Origin: Prevotella sp.
Lineage (GTDB): Bacteria; Bacteroidota; Bacteroidia; Bacteroidales; Bacteroidaceae
Assembly (NCBI GenBank): GCA_017623655.1
Contig: JAGAON010000006.1
Span: 40,679 to 104,678 of the forward strand
Length of the DNA: 64,000 bases
Direction: 5' to 3'
Made by a program: the position numbers and the translations under genes. Below the pieces are notes generated by a model that was given only the letters and a program-made list of their open reading frames with translations, was not told the origin of the DNA and did no database searches. The first letter of the stretch is position 1, and each line of letters opens with the position of its first letter. Positions 46,299 to 54,320 of the stretch are shown piece after piece.

Positions 46299-47786
46299 AT
46301 GATTCTACTTGGCTATGACATAGGCACATCCTCAGTGAAAGCCTCACTCGTGGATGCAGAGACAGGCAAGACAATAGCTTCGGCACAATACCCTGACACC
46401 GAAGCACCTATAATAACGAAACAGGCCGGATGGGCGGAACAAGACCCGCAGATGTGGTGGGACGAACTGAAACAGGCCACCGCACGCGTGGCGGAGAAGG
46501 CCGGAGGCTCACTGGACGGCGTAGCGGCCATAGGCATATCATACCAGATGCACGGCTTGGTGTGCGTTGACAAGGACGGCAACGCACTGAGACCGTCCAT
46601 AATATGGTGCGACGGACGTGCCGTCCCATACGGGAACAAGGCGTTCGAGGCCATCGGCAGCGAGAAGTGCCTTACCCGCCTGCTCAACTCTCCGGGCAAC
46701 TTCACCGCCGCAAAATTAGCATGGGTGAAGGAGAACGAGCCGGAACTGTTCGCAAAGATTGACAAGATAATGCTTCCGGGCGACTATATCGCCATGAGAC
46801 TGAGTGGCGGCGACAGGCAGACCACTGTCTCCGGACTGTCGGAAGGTATGTTCTGGGACTTCAAGAACAACTGTGTCAGCCGTGACATCATGGACTTCTT
46901 CGGCTTCAACGACAGCATCATATCCGACATCGTGCCCACGTTCTCCGTGCAGTCACGCGTCTGCAAGGCCGTAGCAGAGGAGTTGGGACTGAAAGAGGGC
47001 ACGCCGATAAGCTACCGGGGTGGTGACCAACCCAACAACGCCCTGTCGCTAAACGTCATGAAACCGGGCGAGATAGCAGCCACGGGAGGCACATCGGGAG
47101 TGGTATATGGCGTTCTCGGCGACGTGAACTACGACAAACTGAGCCGCGTCAACACCTTCGCGCACGTAAACCACAACCAGCCCGACACACGTCTCGGCGT
47201 ACTGCTCTGCATCAACGGCACAGGAATACTAAACGCATGGATGAAACGCACCGTAGCGCCGGAGGGCATCTCATACGGGGAAATCAACGACTTGGCTGAG
47301 ACTGCGCCGATAGGCGGAGAGGGACTGTCGGTCATTCCTTTCGGCAACGGAGCGGAAAGGGTGTTGCAGAACGAGAACCCCGGAGCGTCGGTACATGGCA
47401 TCAACTTCAACATCCACACCAAGGCGCACCTGCTTCGCGCAGCACAGGAAGGCATAGCGTTCTCCTTTGCCTACGGCATGGAGATAATGCAGCAGATGGG
47501 TATGGAGATAAAGACCATCAAGGCGGGTCACGCCAACCTCTTCCTCTCACCGCTGTTCCGCCGCACACTGGCGGCCGTGACGGGAGCGACGATAGAGCTT
47601 TACGAGACGGACGGCTCCGTGGGAGCGGCTTACGGAGCGGGAATAGGAGCGGGAATATACAAGGACTCCGATGACTCCTTCAAGACCTTGAAACACATCT
47701 CGACAGAGAAACCGGTGGAGGAGACGGCCGACTACAAGGCGGCATACGAACTCTGGAAGAAGAGACTGGCAACGGTTGCGGGATAA
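46299..47786 (+). CDS. xylB: Xylulokinase
   Basis: XylB phosphorylates D-xylulose to xylulose 5-phosphate. The 495-aa FGGY-family kinase shows the phosphate-binding start LLGYDIGTSSVKASLVD, the substrate segment ISYQMHGLV and the conserved C-terminal FLSPLFRRTLAAVTGATIELYETDGSVGAAYGA region (quoted in part). Length and order with xylA are typical. It lies after the Nudix regulator and 139 bp before xylA. Confidence 0.95.
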   Translation: MILLGYDIGTSSVKASLVDAETGKTIASAQYPDTEAPIITKQAGWAEQDPQMWWDELKQATARVAEKAGGSLDGVAAIGISYQMHGLVCVDKDGNALRPSIIWCDGRAVPYGNKAFEAIGSEKCLTRLLNSPGNFTAAKLAWVKENEPELFAKIDKIMLPGDYIAMRLSGGDRQTTVSGLSEGMFWDFKNNCVSRDIMDFFGFNDSIISDIVPTFSVQSRVCKAVAEELGLKEGTPISYRGGDQPNNALSLNVMKPGEIAATGGTSGVVYGVLGDVNYDKLSRVNTFAHVNHNQPDTRLGVLLCINGTGILNAWMKRTVAPEGISYGEINDLAETAPIGGEGLSVIPFGNGAERVLQNENPGASVHGINFNIHTKAHLLRAAQEGIAFSFAYGMEIMQQMGMEIKTIKAGHANLFLSPLFRRTLAAVTGATIELYETDGSVGAAYGAGIGAGIYKDSDDSFKTLKHISTEKPVEETADYKAAYELWKKRLATVAG

Positions 47787-47925
47787 AACGTCCTAAGACA
47801 TGGAGCATTTGGCCAGTAACTGCATACCGTACAAACCGTATAGCTCCTTTAACTTCTGACACGCTTCGACATTTAGACAAACAAATAACATCAATAAACA
47901 TAATCTATCAAAAAACAAAACAACT

Positions 47926-49242
47926 ATGGCAAAAGAGTATTTTCCGGAAATTAAGGCCATCAAGTATGAGGGCCCGGAGTCAAAGAACCCAATGGCTTTC
48001 CACTATTATGACGCTGAGCGCGTAGTGGCAGGAAAGAAAATGAAAGACTGGATGCGTTTCGCTATGGCATGGTGGCACACACTGTGCGCAGAAGGCGGCG
48101 ACCAGTTCGGCGGCACTACAAAGAAGTTCCCTTGGAACGAGGGCACCGACGCCGTGACAATCGCCAAGCAGAAGGCTGACGCAGGATTCGAGATCATGCA
48201 GAAGCTGGGCTTCCCTTACTTCTGCTTCCACGACGTGGACCTCGTGAGCGAGGGCAACTCCGTTGAGGAATATGAGGCTAACCTCACCGCCATCACTGAC
48301 TACCTCAAAGAGAAGATGGACGAAACCGGCATCAAACTGCTGTGGTCCACCGCCAACGTATTCGGCAACGGACGTTACATGAACGGCGCTTCCACCAACC
48401 CGGACTTCGACGTTGTGGCACGCGCCATCGTGCAGATAAAGAACGCTATCGACGCAGGCATCAAGCTGGGAGCGGAGAATTACGTGTTCTGGGGCGGCCG
48501 CGAGGGCTATATGTCACTGCTGAACACCGACCAGAAGCGCGAGAAGGAGCACATGGCAACAATGCTGCGCATGGCACGCGACTATGCCCGCAGCAAGGGT
48601 TTCCAGGGCACATTCCTCATCGAGCCGAAGCCGATGGAGCCTTCAAAGCACCAGTATGACGTGGACACAGAGACCGTTATCGGTTTCCTCAAGGCCCACG
48701 GTCTGGAGAAAGACTTTAAGGTGAACATCGAGGTGAACCACGCAACACTCGCCGGACACACGTTCGAGCACGAGCTGGCTTGCGCCGTTGACGCCGGTAT
48801 GCTCGGTTCCATCGACGCTAACCGCGGTGACTACCAGAACGGTTGGGACACTGACCAGTTCCCTATCGACAACTACGAACTGACACAGGCTTGGATGCAG
48901 ATAGTACGCAACGGCGGCCTTGGCACCGGCGGTACAAACTTCGACTCAAAGACACGCCGCAACTCCACAGACTTGGAGGACATCTTCATCGCACACATCA
49001 GCGGCATGGACGCTTGCGCACGTGCCCTGCTGAACGCCGTGGAGATAATGGAGAACTCTCCTATCCCGTCAATGCTGAAGGAGCGTTACGCTTCATTCGA
49101 CAGCGGCATGGGCAAGGACTTCGAGGACGGCAAGCTCACACTGGAGCAGGTTTACGAGTACGGCAAGAAGGTAGGCGAGCCAAAGCAGACCTCAGGCAAG
49201 CAGGAACTGTACGAGGCTATCGTTGCTCTCTACGCAAAATAA
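47926..49242 (+). CDS. xylA: Xylose isomerase
   Basis: XylA converts D-xylose to D-xylulose using two divalent metal ions. The 438-aa class II enzyme has the catalytic His in YFCFHDVDL, the metal-ligand run FLIEPKPMEPSKHQYD, and VNIEVNHATLAGHTFEHE followed by DANRGDYQNGWDTDQFP. The codon choice is more uniform than around it, as in highly expressed genes. A 13-bp terminator stem follows 24 bp after the stop. No xylose transporter is in the window. Confidence 0.97.
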   Translation: MAKEYFPEIKAIKYEGPESKNPMAFHYYDAERVVAGKKMKDWMRFAMAWWHTLCAEGGDQFGGTTKKFPWNEGTDAVTIAKQKADAGFEIMQKLGFPYFCFHDVDLVSEGNSVEEYEANLTAITDYLKEKMDETGIKLLWSTANVFGNGRYMNGASTNPDFDVVARAIVQIKNAIDAGIKLGAENYVFWGGREGYMSLLNTDQKREKEHMATMLRMARDYARSKGFQGTFLIEPKPMEPSKHQYDVDTETVIGFLKAHGLEKDFKVNIEVNHATLAGHTFEHELACAVDAGMLGSIDANRGDYQNGWDTDQFPIDNYELTQAWMQIVRNGGLGTGGTNFDSKTRRNSTDLEDIFIAHISGMDACARALLNAVEIMENSPIPSMLKERYASFDSGMGKDFEDGKLTLEQVYEYGKKVGEPKQTSGKQELYEAIVALYAK

Positions 49243-49260
49243 TCGTACACTCATATAAAG

Positions 49261-49452
49261 AAAATGCGGGGAAGAACAAATGTTCTTCCCCGCTTTCTTG
49301 TTATACAGGCCTTTTTCCGAAGCGACAGGCAAGTCCTGAAAGGACGGAATAACCAAGCACAGGGTGTAAACCCTGTGTTACAAGGCGTGCACCGCAAGAC
49401 GTATTGGAACCCCAAAGCCGGCAGGCGAGATGCCCATAGGGCAGCGAGGGGT
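49261..49452 (+). repeat. Structured 192-bp element, copy E1
   Basis: It starts with a terminator hairpin, then has three stem-loops: GTCC-TGAAA-GGAC, CACAGGG-TGTAAA-CCCTGTG and TGCCC-ATA-GGGCA. The last sits inside the conserved frame ACCCCAAAGCCGGCAGGCGAG... (first 20 bases meant) and CGAGGGGT, whose ACCCC and GGGGT ends can pair. A nearly identical copy lies exactly 2040 bp downstream in the same orientation. Confidence 0.85.
49266..49302 (+). terminator. Terminator of xylA
   Basis: A perfect 13-bp stem GCGGGGAAGAACA / TGTTCTTCCCCGC with an AA loop, then TTTCTTGTT. Confidence 0.85.
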
Positions 49453-49579
49453 ATAAGGCGACAGAAGTTTAATGACTTATAACAAACTCCTGATATGGCA
49501 ATTAATATAAATCCTATATACATATAAAATAAGAGGAAAAGTATAATGTACGCATAATTTGCAATTTATAATCAGAAAA

Positions 49580-49611
49580 TTTGGTTGAATGTAATTTTAT
49601 TCGTACCTTTG
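49580..49611 (+). promoter_or_regulatory. Strong promoter ahead of a candidate structured RNA
   Basis: TTTG (49580-49583) and TACCTTTG (49604-49611) with a 20-bp spacer, a full consensus match. Predicted start about 49617. Confidence 0.75.
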
Positions 49612-49639
49612 CATATACAATCCTCACATTGATGTCTTG

Positions 49640-49897
49640 CTACAAGACATACAGAGAAAGGCAAGCCTGCCGTGGCAGACACTCTTTGTCCGAGGATACC
49701 ATATATAAAAAGGCGTTTATTTGCGCTTTGTTCTCTGACTGCTGAAAACGTAGGAAGTTTCTCATTAATTCGTCAAAGGACATTGCAACAATAGATGCCT
49801 CATGGGTATGATTATATACTTTCGGGTAGAACACGTAATTCACTTTATTTATATAAGTGGAATTACGTCTAATCGCCACAACCGGAGTTTTAGTCAT
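49640..49897 (-). CDS. Doubtful small ORF antisense to the candidate RNA
   Basis: An 85-codon frame from ATG (MTKTPVVAIRRNSTYINK) with a protein-like composition and a plausible helix (SFDELMRNFLRFQQSENK). No family is recognised. It has no canonical promoter: the nearest TAnnTTTG-like box has a mismatch. A good plus-strand promoter and terminator bracket the same interval. I list it because the frame is open over the whole element and could be real. Confidence 0.3.
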   Translation of the reverse strand: MTKTPVVAIRRNSTYINKVNYVFYPKVYNHTHEASIVAMSFDELMRNFLRFQQSENKAQINAFLYMVSSDKECLPRQACLSLYVL

Positions 49898-49956
49898 AAG
49901 CGTGGGGTTCTGGAGTTGCTCGTTCTGACGAATTGGCAATTCCTACGGCCTCAGCA

Positions 49957-49995
49957 GTGGAGCGAGCAACGGTAAGGCTCCACGTTTCTTTTTTT
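49957..49995 (+). terminator. Terminator of the candidate RNA/leader
   Basis: The stem GTGGAGC/GCTCCAC encloses a 13-nt loop and is followed by GTTTCTTTTTTT. Confidence 0.7.
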
Positions 49996-50050
49996 ATATG
50001 CGATATTCCACAATTTCATCTTAGACATTAGGAGCCAATGACTAACAAAA

Positions 50051-50770
50051 ATGCTAAATACAATGAAATTATTGGTTTCTTTTGTGGCTACAATGATTGT
50101 AACCATCAGTGCTATGGGGCAGACGATGACCCTTAAAATGAAATCTGGCAGTTATGTCACATACTCTACTGAGGAGGTAGAAGAAGTGACCTTTGCTGAA
50201 AAATTGGACGAAAGTAATCCTAGTGGAAATTATTACAACGGGCATGAATATGTTGACCTTGGTCTCCCCTCTGGTAAACTATGGGCTACATGCAACATAG
50301 GAGCTACAAGTCCAGAAATGATAGGAGATTACTTTGCCTGGGGAGAGACTAATACTAAAGAAGAATACTCTAAAGACACCTATAACTATTATGGGAAAAA
50401 CATAGGAGAAAACATTTCTGGCACAGAATATGATGCAGCACATGTACAGTGGGGTGGAGAATGGTGTATGCCTACATATTCTGAATTTAGCGAAATGACA
50501 GCAAAATGCACTTGGAAAGTTTCATTTATCAATGGAAATAAATGTTTCGTTGGAACAGCACAAAATGGGAATAGCATTACAATTCCCGCATGCGGATGGA
50601 TTAATGTGTACAATAACAATTCAGCAGAAGATGGTGCATATTGGTGTTCCAATTCTTCAGACACATATAACGCATCTATGGTATGGCTAATAAAACCGAC
50701 AGGCATATACTGCAGTCAGATCAATCCCAAAAGACTAGGCCAGTGCATACGAGCTATTTATAGGAAATAA
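50051..50770 (+). CDS. Secreted protein with FISUMP (Fibrobacter major paralogous)-like domain
   Basis: The 239-aa protein has a signal peptide (KLLVSFVATMIVTISAMG), a short beta lead-in (MTLKMKSGSYVTYSTEEVEEVTF) and the domain EYVDLGLPSGKLWATCNIGA...GDYFAWGETNTKEEY, known from many Bacteroidota surface proteins and related to the Fibrobacter succinogenes major paralogous domain with a C-type-lectin-like fold. The C-terminal part (GAYWCSNSSD to GQCIRAIYRK) matches the fold end where VRPV is usual. Function is unknown; binding or adhesion is plausible. Base composition is clearly more AT-rich than surrounding genes. It sits in the segment between direct repeats E1 and E2. Confidence 0.8.
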   Translation: MLNTMKLLVSFVATMIVTISAMGQTMTLKMKSGSYVTYSTEEVEEVTFAEKLDESNPSGNYYNGHEYVDLGLPSGKLWATCNIGATSPEMIGDYFAWGETNTKEEYSKDTYNYYGKNIGENISGTEYDAAHVQWGGEWCMPTYSEFSEMTAKCTWKVSFINGNKCFVGTAQNGNSITIPACGWINVYNNNSAEDGAYWCSNSSDTYNASMVWLIKPTGIYCSQINPKRLGQCIRAIYRK

Positions 50771-50814
50771 CGAACCTTCACTATTATTTTAGAGACTTAT
50801 ATAATTAGAAACGC

Positions 50815-51222
50815 ATGAAGACTTTATTCACACTTTTAACATTCTTGCTTGTATCGACATTTGCATCTGCAAGCACATCCGCGCTTTATGTCAAGCAGAA
50901 GACTGGCAGAACCGTTAGCTATAGTTTCGGAGAGAAACCTGTTATAACTTACTCGGGAAATAATGTAATAATAAAGACTTCTAATATACAGATGGAATAT
51001 CCGATGGCAGATATAGCAAACATATCTTTTACAGGTACTTCGACAGATGTTTCTTCTATAAAGATAACTCCATTAAATCCCAATGGTCTTACACGCATAT
51101 ATAACAGCAACGGAGTTCTTATAAAATGCTATTCAAAAGAAGATAGCATCGACTTTGACAGTATGCCAAATGGTACATACATAATAAAGGATGGTGATAT
51201 AACTTATAAGATAAAAAAATAA
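50815..51222 (+). CDS. Small secreted protein with type IX-like C-terminal tail
   Basis: A 135-aa protein with signal peptide (MKTLFTLLTFLLVSTFASA), then a beta segment (LYVKQKTGRTVSYSFGEKPVITYSG) resembling the N-terminal lead of its neighbour. The final 45 residues (RIYNSNGVLIKCYS...MPNGTYIIKDGDITYKIKK) look like a type A sorting domain of the type IX secretion system: I/V-Y-N-x-x-G, then the P-x-G-x-Y-I-I turn and terminal basic strand. It is 44 bp after the FISUMP gene and AT-rich like it. Partner or carrier role is inference. Confidence 0.72.
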   Translation: MKTLFTLLTFLLVSTFASASTSALYVKQKTGRTVSYSFGEKPVITYSGNNVIIKTSNIQMEYPMADIANISFTGTSTDVSSIKITPLNPNGLTRIYNSNGVLIKCYSKEDSIDFDSMPNGTYIIKDGDITYKIKK

Positions 51223-51300
51223 AAACTTGAAGACAAACATCCCTCTCGTTTGTTGTATGTTACACCATAACGACGATACCATACCGTAATTCAATAATGG

Positions 51301-51492
51301 AAAATGCGGGGAAGAACAAATGTTCTTCCCCGCTTTCTTGTTATATAGGCATTCTTCCGGAACGACAGGCAAGTCCTAAAAGGACGGAATAACCAAGCAC
51401 AGGGTGTAAACCCTGTGTTACAAGGCGTGCACCGCAAGACGTATTGGAACCCCAAAGCCGGCAGGCGAGATGCCCATAGGGCAGCGAGGGGT
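51301..51492 (+). repeat. Structured 192-bp element, copy E2
   Basis: Same order of stems as copy E1, differing at only a handful of positions around the TATA(C/T)AGG stretch. It provides a terminator (51306-51342) for the preceding small secreted protein gene. Confidence 0.85.
51306..51342 (+). terminator. Terminator within copy E2
   Basis: The same 13-bp GCGGGGAAGAACA stem and TTTCTTGTT tail as after xylA. Confidence 0.8.
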
Positions 51493-51526
51493 GAAAATAA
51501 AGAACCATTGTTTTTGATAAAAATAA

Positions 51527-51650
51527 ACCCCTCGGTGGCCGATGCCCACCTCGCCTGCCGGCTTTGGGGTTCCAATACCTTTGGCCTCTGCCAAACATTA
51601 CCCGGCGCTTACGCACCGGGCTATGATATTCCGTCCTTTCAGGACTTTTT
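51527..51650 (-). repeat. Structured element, inverted copy E3 (partial)
   Basis: A reversed copy without the terminator part, next to E2. Framework sequences are kept, but the variable stems read CCCGGTGC-GTAA-GCGCCGGG and GTGG...CCAC instead of those in E1. It ends 19 bp before the nadD stop codon. Confidence 0.8.
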
Positions 51651-51669
51651 CATAAACCACCACTACCTC

Positions 51670-52236
51670 TCAGCCGGCATACGCCCGCTCTATGTCATGC
51701 GCCACAACGGGCGGGACGAAAGGCGTTACGTCCTCTCCCCTACGCACCATCCCGCGCAACATCGTGCTGGTGACATCCACGGTGGGAACCGACACGAACG
51801 TGACACCTGCGGGCACTTCGGCCGGCACATCAGCCCCCTCACGGGGGAACACCGCTATGCGATGCGTGGAGAGTATGTCCTCACTGTGCGCCCAACGATG
51901 GAAATTCGCCCAGTTGTCACCACCTATAATAAGCACAAACTCGTCATCAGGGAAATCACGGTGCAGGTGTTGCAACGTGTTCCATGTATATGACGGCCGT
52001 GGCAGAGAGAACTCATAATCAACGGCACGCAGCCCTTTCTCGCCGGCAACGGCCTTTTCCACCATGCGCAAACGCTCCCTCTCGTCCAACAAGTCCGCCG
52101 ACTGTTTCAACGGATTGTGCGGGGAGACCATATACCATACCTCATCCAGCCCCATAGCCCGCAGCATGGTACGCCCGATGGCGATGTGCCCGTTATGTAT
52201 GGGATTGAACGAGCCTCCGAATATTCCTATCTTCAT
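51670..52236 (-). CDS. nadD: Nicotinate-nucleotide adenylyltransferase
   Basis: NadD makes nicotinic acid adenine dinucleotide from NaMN and ATP in NAD synthesis. The 188-aa protein has GGSFNPIHNGH with the nucleotidyltransferase HxGH at 14-17, VLIIGGDNWANFHRW and, near the end, VTSTMLRGMVRRG as the ST-x-x-R-type motif. The ATG ending at 52236 is 5 nt from a TAnnTTTG box; the ORF extension further upstream is promoter sequence. Confidence 0.95.
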   Translation of the reverse strand: MKIGIFGGSFNPIHNGHIAIGRTMLRAMGLDEVWYMVSPHNPLKQSADLLDERERLRMVEKAVAGEKGLRAVDYEFSLPRPSYTWNTLQHLHRDFPDDEFVLIIGGDNWANFHRWAHSEDILSTHRIAVFPREGADVPAEVPAGVTFVSVPTVDVTSTMLRGMVRRGEDVTPFVPPVVAHDIERAYAG

Positions 52237-52241
52237 GGTTG

Positions 52242-52249
52242 CAAAGGTA
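52242..52249 (-). promoter_or_regulatory. -7 box of nadD
   Basis: TACCTTTG on the minus strand, 5 nt before the start codon, so the mRNA is predicted to be leaderless or nearly so. Confidence 0.6.
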
Positions 52250-52410
52250 CGTCTTTTTTTCGACAAATACGACAAAAAGTGCGAACGATTCACACCGTCC
52301 GCACCCTATCGAAACAAATTATTACTCCCACAATGTGTCATTAAGCGGGATGTGCACTTCTATCTATACATTCAGAACTGCAATGTTTTACATTTATGAT
52401 ATTGTTGCAT

Positions 52411-53070
52411 TTACTTTACTGTCACCTTGCGTGCCACGCCGCTGTTGACATCCTTCACGATGTTAATGCCTGAACGCAATGCCGGCAGCTTTTGGCCGTT
52501 GGTGTCATATATCTCCACCTCCGTACCGGCAGCGTCAGCCACCGCCTCATTGACACCTGTCGGATCAGCGACTGTTATCTTGCCGGTGTATGTACCTTTC
52601 TTGGTAACAATAGCATTCTTTGAGTCAACAAGCTCTGTGTTAAACAGCTTTATCTCATACTCACCGGGTGCTACTGTCTCCGCAACATCAACGGTAATGG
52701 TGAACACCTCACCCTCTGTGCCGTCAAAAGGCTTGTTCGCAGAGTGAATTGCCACAACACGATACTCTCCGTTAACATAGTTGGAGGAAAGATTATGCTT
52801 TCTTGCGGTTGTACGTTCTGTACTAAGGTCTATCAAATAAAAGTCATCCTCCTGCGGAACTGTGACACCTTCCGGCAAAGTAAAATATGTACTTATTGTA
52901 AGCATATCCACATTGTTCTTCATCTGTACGGACAGCGTAGCACGCTCGCCGGGCTTTACCGTAGCGTCAAGAACATAGAGAGTATTGTCGGGAATGGTAG
53001 TTATGTCCTGCGCTATGGCCGGAGCTATGCCCATCAACATTGTTGCGAAGGCAAAAATTAACTTCTTCAT
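52411..53070 (-). CDS. Secreted cohesin-like protein with C-terminal sorting-type tail
   Basis: A 219-aa protein: signal peptide MKKLIFAFATMLMGIAPAIAQ, one cohesin-like beta sandwich (about 30-165: DATVKPGERATLSVQMKN, LPEGVTVP, GEVFTITVDVAETVAPGEYEIKL), and a tail (EVEIYDTNGQKLPALRSGINIVKDV...KVTVK) resembling the type IX secretion sorting domain. Cohesins classically bind dockerins in Clostridial cellulosomes; in Bacteroidota the domain is known but its partners are mostly not. It lies 61 bp after the cohesin-dockerin gene and is probably co-transcribed with it. Confidence 0.8.
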   Translation of the reverse strand: MKKLIFAFATMLMGIAPAIAQDITTIPDNTLYVLDATVKPGERATLSVQMKNNVDMLTISTYFTLPEGVTVPQEDDFYLIDLSTERTTARKHNLSSNYVNGEYRVVAIHSANKPFDGTEGEVFTITVDVAETVAPGEYEIKLFNTELVDSKNAIVTKKGTYTGKITVADPTGVNEAVADAAGTEVEIYDTNGQKLPALRSGINIVKDVNSGVARKVTVK

Positions 53071-53131
53071 TTCTTCTATTTATATTAAAGGTTTGTCATT
53101 TATCATTTGGCATCTTAATGCTATGCCAATA

Positions 53132-54220
53132 TCAGTTGCCAAGAAACATTGACAATATCATACTGGCATCTGCCGGTGTTATGTCACCATCTTCATTAAC
53201 ATCGGCTACCGAGGCATCAAAGCCTTCCGGCTCCTGACCAAGGAAGTAGCTGACTATCATGCTGGCATCGGCGGGTGTTACTTCACCGTCGCTGTTGACA
53301 TCACCAAGCAATGCGCTGACAGTCACGGCAACCTCGTTTGCTGTGCCTTCCGTATCAAAGGCGGCAAAGCCGTTGGAGACAAACACATTGCTGAGAGACA
53401 GTGTGCCGGTGCCTTTCGCTACGCCTTTAAGGACGATGGAGAACAAAGGTGCGTCACTCTCGGCAAACTCGTCATTGGTAAGAGATTCCACAAGAATTTT
53501 GCCGCTCTCGGCTATGTAGTTTACAGACACGTTATCGGAAAGGCGGTCACCCATCAGCATCTCCTCAACCTCAACACCTTCCGGAAGGTTCAGCTTTGCC
53601 TCAAAAGCAGAGAGCGCTATGGTATTGGCCATATAGACATCCACGGTATCTTTATCGTTGAGGGTGATGGACACGGCCTCAGGTGAGAGCGAGAATGTTC
53701 CGGCATTGGCCTTCACACTCATCTCGCTGTCGTTCATCGGCTTTTCCTCTGCCGGCACAACCGTAGCGTCACTGCCTATCACATTGCGCAGAACCAGCTT
53801 GCCACCGTTGAAAGTCTTTGCGGCCTTAACGTTGAAAGAGAAAATCATGCCGCTGTTACCTTTTATCGCTGTGGAAGACGGTGTTGTTCCTTTGGCAAAG
53901 ATTGTGAAACGCTTTGTCACTGTCGGATCAGGGAAATCCGTCGCGTTAAGGCTGTGGCTGTTGCGTGTAAGACGCTCAGTATTGCGCTCCGCGGTTTTTT
54001 CCACATATTCCAGTCCCGCAGGAAGCACAAGGTCAACCTGCAAAGAGGAGATGTTGTCTTCATTATCCATCATCACATTCACCGTAGCCTCCTGACCGGG
54101 AATGATGCTGAAATCCTCCACATACACATTGTTCTCCGCCATTGCGGCTACCGGAGCCACAAGCGACACAAGGCATAAAAGCACTGATTTCAGAATGTTG
54201 TTCGTAGTATTCATCTTCAT
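53132..54220 (-). CDS. Secreted protein with two cohesin-like domains and a type I dockerin
   Basis: The 362-aa protein has a signal peptide (LKSVLLCLVSLVAPVAAMA), cohesin-like domain 1 (about 30-172: SIIPGQEATVNVMMDN, LPAGLEYVEK), cohesin-like domain 2 (about 178-300: LNLPEGVEVEEM, LFSIVLKGVAKGTGTLSLS) and a dockerin (304-362) with two near-identical calcium loops, DVNSDGEVTPADASMI and DVNEDGDITPADASMI, each with the D-x-N-x-D-G...D ligand order. Having both partner modules on one chain would allow chain-like assembly. It is the middle gene of the three-gene cluster. Confidence 0.85.
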   Translation of the reverse strand: MKMNTTNNILKSVLLCLVSLVAPVAAMAENNVYVEDFSIIPGQEATVNVMMDNEDNISSLQVDLVLPAGLEYVEKTAERNTERLTRNSHSLNATDFPDPTVTKRFTIFAKGTTPSSTAIKGNSGMIFSFNVKAAKTFNGGKLVLRNVIGSDATVVPAEEKPMNDSEMSVKANAGTFSLSPEAVSITLNDKDTVDVYMANTIALSAFEAKLNLPEGVEVEEMLMGDRLSDNVSVNYIAESGKILVESLTNDEFAESDAPLFSIVLKGVAKGTGTLSLSNVFVSNGFAAFDTEGTANEVAVTVSALLGDVNSDGEVTPADASMIVSYFLGQEPEGFDASVADVNEDGDITPADASMILSMFLGN

Positions 54221-54320
54221 AATGAACAGTTTGTTTTGTTGTTATTTTGTTGATTGCGAGTAAAAAAAGGCGGGCATGACAGGCAGTCACAGTCTGCCAT
54301 GCCCTGAATGTTTAGATTTT

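Larger units (their letters stand above)
49617..49995 (+). ncRNA. Candidate non-coding RNA or transcription-attenuating leader
   Basis: A stretch of about 375 nt between a full consensus promoter and an intrinsic terminator, with no plus-strand ORF. It opens with a perfect 8-bp hairpin (ATGTCTTG-CTA-CAAGACAT, 49632-49650). Near the end, GTTGCTCG (49915-49922) is complementary to CGAGCAAC (49963-49970), which overlaps the terminator stem and loop. The two foldings cross, so they would be exclusive or form a pseudoknot, as in attenuators. The secreted-protein gene starts 56 nt after the terminator. It does not resemble tmRNA, RNase P, SRP or 6S RNA to me. The alternative is a minus-strand ORF in the same place. 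Confidence 0.5.

Noticed and set aside
49617-49995. tmRNA, RNase P RNA, SRP RNA or 6S RNA at the candidate RNA locus
   Set aside because: None of the conserved sequence blocks of these RNAs could be found.
50051-50770. Diversity-generating retroelement target (variable lectin-like C terminus)
   Set aside because: The domain fold is compatible, but no reverse transcriptase, accessory gene or template repeat was found in the window.
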